From positions 51,042 to 115,041 of IMG/VR virus record IMGVR_UViG_3300032516_000007: a DNA stretch of 64,000 bases, one strand, 5' to 3'. The stretch comes from a virus. The notes beneath the pieces are model-generated. The model made no database searches and had not been told where the DNA came from. It was given only the letters and a program-made list of their open reading frames with translations. Of the stretch, positions 51,702 to 61,131 are shown piece by piece (the first letter of the stretch is position 1; the number at the start of each line of letters is the position of its first letter). The translations under genes and the position numbers were made by a program.

Positions 51702-53522
51702 ATGGCCTTTGTACCTCGCTCATATGAGCAGATTCTCAATGACATGATTGCTCATGTGAAAGCTACGACTACCCTCACTGACTTCACGGTAGGCTCCAAC
51801 ATCAGAACGATCTTGGAAGCCGCAGCCCTGGAGGATGACGAGCAGTATTATCAGTTGGTGCAGTTGCTTGATGCCTTCAGGATTGCCACGGGGACTGGAG
51901 CTGATCTGGATGAGAGAGCGGCTGACCTGAACCTGGAAAGGTTGGGCACCAAAGAGGCATATGGATCAGCCTCCTTTCGGGATGGTGGTCTCACTACGAC
52001 CGAGGCAGCCTTCAATGTCCCACTTGGGGCAACGATCCTGAAGGTCTTGGATAGTAGTGATTTTTCGATCACATATCCTTACAACATCCGAGTGGGAGAG
52101 GACACTCCCCAGGTTGAGGATGTCATAGTCTCCAACAACAATACGGCTTTTAACACCCTCACGATCACTCCCCTGATCAATAACCACTTTGTTGGGGAAC
52201 GAGTGTCCCACATCACGGGATCAGACAAGACGATTCCATCCAACATCCAAATCCAAACCAAGGCAACCACCACCACTTCTCCGATCAAGTTCATGACGGT
52301 GGAGCCTGCCTACCTCCCCGCAGGGGACTACGAATCTCATCCCGTGGACATCACGGCTGTTGGAGCAGGGAGTGATGGGAACATCGCTGCTGGTCGGATT
52401 ATCCAATTCACTTCATCTCCCCCCTTTACGGGATGCGAGGTTTCCAATCCAACAGCAACCACAGGGGGACGTGACATAGAGACCGACACAGAATTTCGAA
52501 GTCGTCTACTGAGGAGGTACGATGAACTGTCCCGAGGGGTTCCGTCGGCGATTGAGCAGATGGTGGTTGGGGTGGAGGACACCAAGACTGGAAAGAGAAT
52601 TGTCACAGCAAAGCTGAAGGAGAACTTCATTACTGGAGATCATGTTCTCTATGTGGATGATGGAACCGGGTTTATCCCCACTGCAACGATCTTTGCACAG
52701 ACGACGTTTGCTTCTTTGACGTTGCCAGGTGTTTCGGCCATCCCAGCAGTTGATGTCACATCGTTTCCATCCAGTGGTTACATTCTTCTCAGTGCTGGAA
52801 TTCCATCTGTTGCAGAGCTGGTTTACTACTCATCCAAGACGGACGCAACCAACACGTTGAATCTGGATGTAGCCACATCTTTTGGCCATAGCAGCACCGA
52901 TGAGGTGGTTCTGGTTGACATTCTGGGGGCGGCTGAAGAGGGTCAGAACTACTTCCGGTTGCACAACTATCCGGTCAAACTGAGTAGCTTCGAAATCTAT
53001 GATGATCGAAGTGGCGAGTTTGTGTTGAAGACGAATGGTACAGACTTCTTTCTCAACCTCACCAATGGTGAGATTCAGTTTGTCGGATCAGGATTGCCTG
53101 CTGGGACAATCGTGCTGGCTTCCTACACTTTCTACACAGGATTGATCCAGAGAGCACAAAGGGTTCTCAATGGAGATCCAAATAATCGAACCAACTACCC
53201 AGGTGTGGTGGCTGGTGGAATCATCATCCGTGTGGATACTCCGACGTTGCGTGAGATTCCAGTGATGATTTCGATCTCGGTGGAGGTGGGGTTCGACGAG
53301 TTGGATGTGTCACCTCAGGTTGAACAAGCAATCATAAGTTACATTGATGGGAGGGGCATTGGGGAAAACATCATCCTCGCAGCTATCATTGAAAGGGTGA
53401 TGGGGATCATTGGAGTTTCCAACGCGATAATTCAGGAGCCCCTGTCTGATGTGGTGATTCTAGAAGATGAGCTTCCTGTTTCCTACGATTCCAATGGGAA
53501 CAGCCTGGTCACGGTGCTCTGA
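51702..53522 (+). CDS. Baseplate J / gp6-like wedge protein, 606 aa
   Basis: GAGGAG precedes the ATG. The N-terminus is the typical baseplate J start: an YEQILNDMIAHVKATTTLTD helix, a turn, then LDERAADLNLERLGTKEAYG and the FRDGGLTTTEAAFNVPLGAT segment. The C-terminal third has IRVDTPTLREIPVMISISVE, the conserved J region. An FPSSGYILLS unit in the middle is related to repeats in the next gene. J proteins form the outer wedge ring that holds fibres. Ends TGATG with the next gene. Confidence 0.85.
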   Translation: MAFVPRSYEQILNDMIAHVKATTTLTDFTVGSNIRTILEAAALEDDEQYYQLVQLLDAFRIATGTGADLDERAADLNLERLGTKEAYGSASFRDGGLTTTEAAFNVPLGATILKVLDSSDFSITYPYNIRVGEDTPQVEDVIVSNNNTAFNTLTITPLINNHFVGERVSHITGSDKTIPSNIQIQTKATTTTSPIKFMTVEPAYLPAGDYESHPVDITAVGAGSDGNIAAGRIIQFTSSPPFTGCEVSNPTATTGGRDIETDTEFRSRLLRRYDELSRGVPSAIEQMVVGVEDTKTGKRIVTAKLKENFITGDHVLYVDDGTGFIPTATIFAQTTFASLTLPGVSAIPAVDVTSFPSSGYILLSAGIPSVAELVYYSSKTDATNTLNLDVATSFGHSSTDEVVLVDILGAAEEGQNYFRLHNYPVKLSSFEIYDDRSGEFVLKTNGTDFFLNLTNGEIQFVGSGLPAGTIVLASYTFYTGLIQRAQRVLNGDPNNRTNYPGVVAGGIIIRVDTPTLREIPVMISISVEVGFDELDVSPQVEQAIISYIDGRGIGENIILAAIIERVMGIIGVSNAIIQEPLSDVVILEDELPVSYDSNGNSLVTVL

Positions 53523-56500
53523 TGGCTGACATCAAATCTTCCATTCGAGAGGTTAGAGATCAGTTCTTTCTTGATCGAGCTGTCAGTAAATACCTCTCGA
53601 ATGTGACTTCCAACTTGAGCTTCGAACGTCCTGTACTTTGGTTCAGTGATGACAGTTTGTGGCGAGCTGTCATTCGTCGCATCAGTCTTGACTACCGACA
53701 GATTGCCAACCTATTCTATGATCTTCTAACAGAGATCTTTGGTCCACAGAAGACAGTGGCTACTGTTCTGATCTCTGATGCAGTGATTCTGGATGAGGTA
53801 GTTTCCATTGCTCCTTACCAGCAACAGCATCGTCACGCGATCCCTGTCACTTTCAAAACCCTTCCTCAACGGGGAATCCTGATCATCGATGAGGGGTTGG
53901 CCACAGAAGAAACGGTGCAGTACAGTTTTCGAGATCCACGGACAGGTGTGATCAATCTACTGGCTGAGCTAACCCAGGCACACACAGCGGTTGGAACAAA
54001 TGCTTCTGGGTACGTCCTCTCTGATGTTCCTTCTGCTCTCGGGACAACCACCATTCCGCTTACCCACACGAATGATTTCCCAACTTCAGGATTTCCATAT
54101 CCAATTCTCATCGCTCCAGGAACCTCTCAGGAAGAGGTGACCCTCCTGACGGGTAATGACCCTGTGACCAGCGTTCTGACTGTGGCCAGCTTGGCCAACG
54201 ATCAGTACGGGATGCGAGAAACCCCCACTACATCGAAGCTGGTGTCAATCACGGGAAGCGACGCACATGTGATCAAAATCCAGGACAGCAACCAGTTCCC
54301 AGAGGAGGGCTGGATCAAGGTTCAACAGGATGTGACTGGGGGACTGCCTTCGGAGGTAGTCGAGGTTATTGACAACGATGTCGCAACTGGGACTCTCACT
54401 CTCAGAACAAAGCTGGTCGGCTCGTACACGTTGGGCTCCGTCACAGTCTCGGTTCTAGAACCAAGAACCTCTGTGCAACTTGCCCAGGTGCAGGTGAAGG
54501 GCATTGGGTGGGATGTCTTTCAGACAGAACAGAATGTGCTGAAGCTGTACATTCCCCTTAACCTCTCCCGGAACAGACTTCAGGACGTTTCGTTCCTTCA
54601 TGATCTAGCTTTGCTGCCTCCTCCCACGACGACCCTTGCCTCGTCAGTTTCAATTGGAGATGTAACTCTTGAGGCTGCGGTGGGATCAACCGAGAGGTTT
54701 CCTAAGTCTGGGATCATGATCATCAATTCTGGGGGTGGGAGTGAGGAGAAGGTTAGCTACACAAGGGTAGATGCTCAGTCGTCCACGAAGCTCTATGCGA
54801 CTGACATTGGGGGAACAATCCCAGTCGGGACCACGGAACTATTTGTTGAGGATATCACACCCATTGAGGCATTCGATAAGATCAACAAAGACAAGAAACT
54901 TGTCCTGTCACGAGACCAGGGGAGCCCCAACGAAGAGGTGGTCTACTACGAATCGTTGGACGGTGAGAATAACAAGATCACCCTCACGATTGCGACTCTT
55001 CAGACACATCTTCCAGGGAGTCTAGTTACTCCCATCAGTGGAGATATTTTCTACCTCACCACACCGGCAGTGAATGCCCACAGTATTGGTGAGTCTCTGT
55101 CTCTTCAGCAGATGATTTATGCTGGAACAGGAACTCAGGCTACAGGTAAGATCACTGTCCCCGCTGGGGTAGATATGTCGGACGGTGATTTCTTCACCTT
55201 GCCCAATGGGATCAATAAACCATTTACGTTTGAGTTTGATAACGATGCGACTCTGGGCTACGTTGGGAGAATTCCTGTCACCTTCGTTGGAACAGAAACA
55301 GCCAACCAAATTCGAGATTTGATCATTGCTGCTGTCAACGGAACTTTGATCGACATCACTGCCTCGATTGGGGGTCCAGCTTGGGTAGCCCTTACTCATG
55401 ACTACAAAGGGAAGATCGGGAATCGTCCCATAAAGTGGTCAGTCAACTCCCCAAACTTTACTGCCCTAGGAATGTCAGACGGAACCGATCCTTTGTGGGA
55501 TGGGAAGATCTTTACTCCTGTTGATCATTTGTTCCAGGGTCACTTCCTGTACAGTCCGGGTTCTCAGGCTCCCAATACTGTAAGGACAACTCTCGAATCG
55601 AATGTTGCGGGTCCCCAGCTACTGGAGGTGACCCAGCATGTGACCAGGACCACGCTGGAGGTCGCCACCGCAAACTTCTTTGACGCAACTGGGGAATTCA
55701 GTGTGACAGTTCGAGGGGGCGGTAACTCAGAGACTCTCGATGTTCAAGGGATCACTCTCCGAGGTGCTGGGCCAGTCACAGTGACCAGCAACACTCCTTC
55801 AGGTTCCTATGTGATTCCTCTGACTGGAGCAGGATTGCTTCCAGCTCCTCCTGCGGGTGCTCCCTATGGTTACAGGATCATCATCCATCGAAATGGAGTT
55901 CGCCAAGAGGTTGTGGTGGTGGTCTCCATTGCTGGGGGATCTTGCACCTTGGAGTCTCCTACCACAGTCAATCATCTAACAGGTGATAGTGTCGAGTTGA
56001 TGGCTGATGTGATCAAGTTGAGTCAGCCGCTAACCTACGATCATGATGGTCGTATTCCCTGGAGTAGCCGCCTGAATGTAACTCCCGGTCCTTTGACAAG
56101 CGTGAAGCGGGTCAGCCTTGTTTATGAGGAACGGAAATGGATTGAGGTTGCCTCCCTCACGGGATTCCCACCATTGGGATCAAAGATCATTCTCAATTTT
56201 GGGAATGATAAACTTCCAATAGAGTCTGGATTTCAAACTGATCTTTCTGCTGGAAGTGGGATTTTGATCTTGGATGACACTTCCAAGTTTCCAACTTCAG
56301 GATACCCATACCTGGTGGAGATCGATTCTGATGCCGGATCAATTGCAAGTTTCTGGAAAAAAAGAAACGTGAGAGAGACCATTGATGTTACTCTGAATGA
56401 TCCCTTGACGAATACGATGACCTTGGCGACTCCCTTGAAAGAATCTCATCTGACAGGAAGTTTAGTGAGGTACAAGCCCGGTCCCATGGTAGTTTTCCCC

Positions 56501-56734
56501 TACAACTCTACTCTGACAGGGCCAGCACGTTTGGTCTTTCAAACCAGTCTCAAATTTGAAAGATCTCATGTGAAGGGTGAGTCCGTCATGCTGAGTGAAG
56601 TCACAAGCATCCCCACAGCAAGGGGTACGGACTATGCTTTTTATCTTCCATCTACTTGGGCTGATCGGCTAAAGTACCTCTTTGATCGAGGTCGAGCTGC
56701 TGGGGTCCAGGTAGTTGTGATCAACGAAAAGTGA
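53522..56734 (+). CDS. Large baseplate protein with repeated beta modules, 1070 aa
   Basis: After a helical N-terminus (SLWRAVIRRISLDYRQIANL), the protein is built of several beta units in which a hydrophobic strand follows F-P-x-S-G: NDFPTSGFPYPILIAPG, ERFPKSGIMIINSGGG, KFPTSGYPYLVEIDSD, with related QFPEEGWIKV. Each ends in a 'T-x-T-L-x-T-x-L' strand (TLTLRTKLVGSYTLG-like). Position after J suggests a gp7-like wedge or fibre-holding protein. Contains a TTCTAGAA copy at 54453 in perfect 12-base palindrome context. The family is not certain. Confidence 0.6.
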   Translation: MADIKSSIREVRDQFFLDRAVSKYLSNVTSNLSFERPVLWFSDDSLWRAVIRRISLDYRQIANLFYDLLTEIFGPQKTVATVLISDAVILDEVVSIAPYQQQHRHAIPVTFKTLPQRGILIIDEGLATEETVQYSFRDPRTGVINLLAELTQAHTAVGTNASGYVLSDVPSALGTTTIPLTHTNDFPTSGFPYPILIAPGTSQEEVTLLTGNDPVTSVLTVASLANDQYGMRETPTTSKLVSITGSDAHVIKIQDSNQFPEEGWIKVQQDVTGGLPSEVVEVIDNDVATGTLTLRTKLVGSYTLGSVTVSVLEPRTSVQLAQVQVKGIGWDVFQTEQNVLKLYIPLNLSRNRLQDVSFLHDLALLPPPTTTLASSVSIGDVTLEAAVGSTERFPKSGIMIINSGGGSEEKVSYTRVDAQSSTKLYATDIGGTIPVGTTELFVEDITPIEAFDKINKDKKLVLSRDQGSPNEEVVYYESLDGENNKITLTIATLQTHLPGSLVTPISGDIFYLTTPAVNAHSIGESLSLQQMIYAGTGTQATGKITVPAGVDMSDGDFFTLPNGINKPFTFEFDNDATLGYVGRIPVTFVGTETANQIRDLIIAAVNGTLIDITASIGGPAWVALTHDYKGKIGNRPIKWSVNSPNFTALGMSDGTDPLWDGKIFTPVDHLFQGHFLYSPGSQAPNTVRTTLESNVAGPQLLEVTQHVTRTTLEVATANFFDATGEFSVTVRGGGNSETLDVQGITLRGAGPVTVTSNTPSGSYVIPLTGAGLLPAPPAGAPYGYRIIIHRNGVRQEVVVVVSIAGGSCTLESPTTVNHLTGDSVELMADVIKLSQPLTYDHDGRIPWSSRLNVTPGPLTSVKRVSLVYEERKWIEVASLTGFPPLGSKIILNFGNDKLPIESGFQTDLSAGSGILILDDTSKFPTSGYPYLVEIDSDAGSIASFWKKRNVRETIDVTLNDPLTNTMTLATPLKESHLTGSLVRYKPGPMVVFPYNSTLTGPARLVFQTSLKFERSHVKGESVMLSEVTSIPTARGTDYAFYLPSTWADRLKYLFDRGRAAGVQVVVINEK

Positions 56735-56743
56735 GGAGCAGTC

Positions 56744-59700
56744 ATGCCGAATTCCGTTCAGATCCAAGCGAGTGAGCGTGTTGATGTTGTTGATCTCAAG
56801 GCATTGACTGAGTACCCTCGTGAACTGACCAAGCTCGTCACAGAGCAAGTTGTTCTGGACCGTCAGTCCAGAATTCTGCGTGGGTTCCGTGTGCAGCTCA
56901 CAGATCAGGATTACACACCTGGACGAATTGTGGTCCACAGTGGCTCAGCCCTTGATCGAGATGGGCAGATTCTCATCAATGAAACCCAATCGAATGCTAC
57001 TCGAACCATCACGCTGGAAGGAGCTACCACCACCTTCTACGTGGAGCTGGAATTCGTTGAGAGCGATGCAGAGGTGGATTCTCGGGCCTTCTGGGATTCT
57101 ACGGTAGATCAGGGATTGGATATCCCCTCTGGGGATGAGCTTCCTGACGGGCAGGAGTTCAACAACAATATCGCAACTAGGAAAACTTCGGACTGGAGAA
57201 TTGTTCAGCCGATCTCTACGACTAGTTTCGAAAGGGACCTTGATCCTAGCTCCACCAAAGTTCCTCTTATCAAGCTCATCACTGATGTTTCCAACAAGAT
57301 CACTGCCGGGGCAAACCCAGATTTGACTACGGAGAAAGCTGCCACCACTCTTCTGGAGCAAATCTCTGCCAATAAGATCAGAGTCCAGAACTCTAGCTAC
57401 ATGCCTCTGGTTGGAAATAGCATCAAGGTGAGTGAAGGAGAGGCAGTTGAGGAGACTGTCACCATTGGTAGTGTAGATCGTAAGTCTGGTGTGATTGGAG
57501 TTTCCATTCTATCCAACACCCACACTCCAGGAGCTATTGTTCGGGCAGCTACTTTCACAGATCCAGACTTCATCACAGAAGCTGATTACGGAAGGTATCA
57601 TCGTCCAGAAGTGATTGCTGGATCTGGAAACGTTATTGACTACCGGGATCGAGTTTTTCAGGGTGATGAGATTCATGGTGGCATTCTATCTCATGGTCAT
57701 GGTTCCATAGATCAGAGATCAAGTACCAATCTTCAGTCTCTCCAGGACTACGTAGATTTCCTGGCAGCACAAATCCAAGAGATGAAGTGGGGAGTCACTG
57801 ATCCTTACATTTCTGATGTGTCCACTAGTCGTGTGCCCCCAGGAGTGGGATCTACTCTGCCCACAACCCCAAGGCACTTTGATCGAGCTGGGAGTCTCCT
57901 GGCGGGCAGAGTGGCTACCATAACAGTGGGGGATGGGGTCAGTTCTTTTGGAGATCTGAATGGGATAACAGAAGTTGCCCTTCAGGCGGCTCATGATGCT
58001 CTCCCTGGATCGGGGCGTATTTTCCTGAAGCGAGGTTCCTATAAGCTCACAGCGGATTTGATGTGGACCAATACCGCTGACGTGGTTCTAGAAGGAGAGA
58101 GTGGAACGATAATTGAGTTGGAAGGGGGATCAATTCATATCACTACCACGGGGTCAGTGACCCTCAAGAATTTGACAATCAGAGAGGGAACGTCCACCCC
58201 TTCCAACATTGGTATTCTTGTGGACACATCGAACCCTATTGGGTTCCATATGGACAATGTTCTAATGTATGATGCAGCGTTTAGGTTGAACGCTGTTCTT
58301 CCTTCTACATCTTCCTTTTTCCGAGTTAATTTCTGGGGTATCACTGCGAGTATGGCGGCAATCCCATTGTTTGCTATTACAGGAACCGCGGGAACTATTG
58401 CTGGAACTTTTCGAGAGTGTGATTTCCTACATTTGTCGATGGTATCTCTTTCATGTTCTTTGATTGATTGTGTTAATGGTGCTCCAACTGCGGCCATGCT
58501 TGTGGCCAATTTTGTTGATTGTAGTTTCACCAGTGTTGGGATTAACTTCGAGAGTGTTCATTTGGGAGCTACTTCCAATGTAGTAAGTTTTGATAGGTGC
58601 ATATTTACATCATTCTCAACACTATGTCATGTTAGAGCCACAGGTGGAAGCAACATCAAGTTTATTAACTGTGTTGGCACTGATGCCAATGCTCAGTTTT
58701 TCCAGGGTATAGGTATAAATCATGTAGTGGTTGATGGTTATGTGAATAATAACATAGTATATTGGCCTGCGGTTGAGTTGTCTAATTGCAACTTTGGGAA
58801 GATCGTTAATTGCGATGTGATGATTGGGGCAGTTACATCCCTAACAGGATCAGCTTTCAGGTTGACCTTTACAGCAGTAGATGAATTCTCTGACTTCTTG
58901 ATCAGTGGCAATACCGTCACTGGTGATGTGCTTTTGGGATTTGGTAAGCCTACTGGAGTCATTTTTGACATCAATGGGGCTACACATTGCAGCGAAGTTC
59001 GAATCACTGACAATGTGTTTAATGCCTGTGAGACAGATATCTACTTTGCCAATTCAGGTTCGGCAGCTACGTATCGGGACATGGTGATCAAGGGTAATAA
59101 TTGCTTTGATCATGTTTCAGGTGGACTTTCTGTACACAAAATTGGAGTGTATTTTGGTCCAACCTCTACTCGGGATAACGTCATAATTAGCAATAATGTG
59201 TTTGCTGATATGCGCCCAGGAAGCACCGCTGTGATCACAGCAGGTGTTACTCGAGCGGCTGTGTGGGTGGCAGGGTCCAACAACACCAATTTCAAGATCT
59301 CTGAAAACGAGATCAAGAATCTTGGTGACAGTAGCTTCACCCTTGCTAACACATGTGGTATTTTTGTTCAGCGTGGATATCGATTCACGATCTCTGGAAA
59401 TCAGATTTATTGGGTAATAGGATCGGCTGCATTTGGCATCAGAATTAGTGATCAGTTAAATCAGTCTTCTATTGTTGGTAACACAATAAATGACATTAGT
59501 ACTGAACCAGGTGGTGGTTCTCTCCAGGAAGATTGCTATGGAATTTATGCAAAACATCTCACAGATGTTGGCATAAATGGCAATCAATTTACCAATATTC
59601 GCACAAATAGTGGCACCGGAAAGTGTGCAGCTATAGGGTGTCATGAGGCTACTTCTGCTTGGGTAAATGTCACAATTACAGGAAACAATTTTGTTCCATC

Positions 59701-60319
59701 TAATGCTTTGACATCTTTCTTCTACCATGCTGGACTAATACTAAGAAGATCTTGTGTTACTGGTAACACTTCTTCTGGTCAAAGTTATACCTTTTTCTTT
59801 TGTCAACTAGTTGCGGGAGGTACTTTTGACAACAATGCCATTACTGGAAATTCAGCATATGGTATGGAGCTTAGTGGTATTCTTGTAAACTGTGTTTCGG
59901 CTACTACACACTTAAATCTCGTAATTTCTGGTAATACATTGAACAATGTTAGTGGGGATAACATTGATGTGTCTGAGGTGGACAATGTTTCTGTTACTGG
60001 TAATGTTCTATGGGTTAATGCCGTTGCCTACACGAATATATATATGATTCATTGTTTGTATGCTATTTGCAGCAATAATGTTTGCCATGCAGCAGATCAT
60101 GCCAGTACGAAAAACATCCATATGTCCACTAATTGCAGATACTACAACATTACTGGTAATATATGTGATCTTGGTGGGGGGACTGCTGGAGTGACTATTG
60201 ATACTATTTCTTCTGCCGTAGTAGCCAGTGGGGAAGGAAGAATTCAGTACAATCTAGTTGACGATGCTATCTTCCCTAATGCTAGTGATGACATCATTGG
60301 AAATACACCCGCGTACTAA
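56744..60319 (+). CDS. Tail spike / fibre with parallel beta-helix, 1191 aa
   Basis: AGGAG precedes the ATG. The N-terminal 380 residues carry a virion-anchoring part and a His/Gly motif (GGILSHGHGSIDQRSSTNL). From about residue 410 the chain is a right-handed parallel beta-helix: repeated turns such as VLEGESGTIIELEGGS, MDNVLMYDAAF, ISGNTVTGDV, ITDNVFNACE, VIKGNNCFDH and IISNNVFADM. Such spikes bind or cleave surface polysaccharide. DNA becomes AT-rich about where the helix starts (near 58.2 kb), pointing to separate acquisition of the receptor part. Substrate unknown; catalytic residues not identified. Confidence 0.75.
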   Translation: MPNSVQIQASERVDVVDLKALTEYPRELTKLVTEQVVLDRQSRILRGFRVQLTDQDYTPGRIVVHSGSALDRDGQILINETQSNATRTITLEGATTTFYVELEFVESDAEVDSRAFWDSTVDQGLDIPSGDELPDGQEFNNNIATRKTSDWRIVQPISTTSFERDLDPSSTKVPLIKLITDVSNKITAGANPDLTTEKAATTLLEQISANKIRVQNSSYMPLVGNSIKVSEGEAVEETVTIGSVDRKSGVIGVSILSNTHTPGAIVRAATFTDPDFITEADYGRYHRPEVIAGSGNVIDYRDRVFQGDEIHGGILSHGHGSIDQRSSTNLQSLQDYVDFLAAQIQEMKWGVTDPYISDVSTSRVPPGVGSTLPTTPRHFDRAGSLLAGRVATITVGDGVSSFGDLNGITEVALQAAHDALPGSGRIFLKRGSYKLTADLMWTNTADVVLEGESGTIIELEGGSIHITTTGSVTLKNLTIREGTSTPSNIGILVDTSNPIGFHMDNVLMYDAAFRLNAVLPSTSSFFRVNFWGITASMAAIPLFAITGTAGTIAGTFRECDFLHLSMVSLSCSLIDCVNGAPTAAMLVANFVDCSFTSVGINFESVHLGATSNVVSFDRCIFTSFSTLCHVRATGGSNIKFINCVGTDANAQFFQGIGINHVVVDGYVNNNIVYWPAVELSNCNFGKIVNCDVMIGAVTSLTGSAFRLTFTAVDEFSDFLISGNTVTGDVLLGFGKPTGVIFDINGATHCSEVRITDNVFNACETDIYFANSGSAATYRDMVIKGNNCFDHVSGGLSVHKIGVYFGPTSTRDNVIISNNVFADMRPGSTAVITAGVTRAAVWVAGSNNTNFKISENEIKNLGDSSFTLANTCGIFVQRGYRFTISGNQIYWVIGSAAFGIRISDQLNQSSIVGNTINDISTEPGGGSLQEDCYGIYAKHLTDVGINGNQFTNIRTNSGTGKCAAIGCHEATSAWVNVTITGNNFVPSNALTSFFYHAGLILRRSCVTGNTSSGQSYTFFFCQLVAGGTFDNNAITGNSAYGMELSGILVNCVSATTHLNLVISGNTLNNVSGDNIDVSEVDNVSVTGNVLWVNAVAYTNIYMIHCLYAICSNNVCHAADHASTKNIHMSTNCRYYNITGNICDLGGGTAGVTIDTISSAVVASGEGRIQYNLVDDAIFPNASDDIIGNTPAY

Positions 60320-60328
60320 GGAGATATC

Positions 60329-60499
60329 ATGTTCACCTTTCCACCAAAGGTTCCTGATAGACTAAAGAACAAGATTACTGTGGAGGTAGTGGATGAGAAT
60401 ACCATCAAGGTAAAACTCAAAGATGGAACGGTTCTTCAAACCGTAACCAAAGCAGAGTACGAAGCTGCTTTCAAGTACCCAACTAAAAGCCAAGGATAG
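60329..60499 (+). CDS. Small protein, 56 aa
   Basis: AAGGAG precedes ATG 60329; the stop is TAG 60497-60499. The product (MFTFPPKVPDRLKNKITVEV, then KVKLKDGTVLQTVTKAEYEA) is a small beta-hairpin and helix protein. It fills the gap between the spike and the holin candidate. Possible spike chaperone or accessory; no family is recognised. Confidence 0.6.
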   Translation: MFTFPPKVPDRLKNKITVEVVDENTIKVKLKDGTVLQTVTKAEYEAAFKYPTKSQG

Positions 60500-60511
60500 A
60501 GGAGAAATCCC

Positions 60512-61099
60512 ATGTTGAAGCACATCAAGCGTTCGTTGCTGGTCCTTGCCCTTCTGGCACCATTGACGGTGGCCATCCCTCAGCAGGCTTTCTCTGCTGA
60601 TGGGGCCTCTGCTGCCAAGGTGGCTGAGAAAGCTGCCCCCAAGGTTGCAGTGGCTACTCCAGCCTCACAGCCTGTGGTTGCCCCCACAGGGGCCTCCACG
60701 GCTGTTGTTCCGAAGACTCTTGAACCAACCCAGCTCGAGGCAAAGTGGTGGCAGTTGCTTCTCAAGCATCTCCTTGAGTTGGTCTTTGTCATTCTGGGCA
60801 TCCTGGCCACAGGTTTCGTGACGGTGCTGATGAAGAAGTATGGCTTCGAGAGCCAGACTGCCCAGGTGAATGATGTTCTAGAACGGGCTCGGGGGTACGC
60901 TGAGCAGCTCTCAATCAAGAAGCTCAAGTTGGATGGGAAGCCTGTTGAACCGGCTCAGAAGATGGAACTAGCCATTCAGTTTGCCCAGAAGCTTGCTGAA
61001 GAGTACAAACTTGGAGACAAGGGCAAGGTGTGGTGGGAGGGGAAGATCGAGAGCTGGATGGGGATGGAGAAGAAGAACGGAACGACTCCTCCAGTCTAG
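60512..61099 (+). CDS. Holin-type membrane protein (LL-H-like), 195 aa
   Basis: GAGGAG precedes the ATG. It begins with a signal-like segment (MLKHIKRSLLVLALLAPLTV, cut likely after FSA), then an Ala/Pro-rich linker, a membrane span at about 90-110 (LELVFVILGILATGFVTVLM) and a charged helical tail. The span and tail pattern resembles holins of the LL-H group. A holin would open the membrane at lysis. No endolysin follows in the window, so the call is moderate. A TTCTAGAA copy lies in the tail region at 60876. Confidence 0.55.
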   Translation: MLKHIKRSLLVLALLAPLTVAIPQQAFSADGASAAKVAEKAAPKVAVATPASQPVVAPTGASTAVVPKTLEPTQLEAKWWQLLLKHLLELVFVILGILATGFVTVLMKKYGFESQTAQVNDVLERARGYAEQLSIKKLKLDGKPVEPAQKMELAIQFAQKLAEEYKLGDKGKVWWEGKIESWMGMEKKNGTTPPV

Positions 61100-61105
61100 G
61101 CTGGA

Positions 61106-61113
61106 TTCTAGAA
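61106..61113. promoter_or_regulatory. TTCTAGAA palindrome in the gap before the tail-fibre paralogues
   Basis: Lies in the 32-base gap, 18 bases before ATG 61132, in the context GATTCTAGAATC (a 12-base palindrome). No -10-like hexamer at the usual 6-base distance. Function unknown. Confidence 0.4.
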
Positions 61114-61131
61114 TCAGATCGAAGGTGAACC

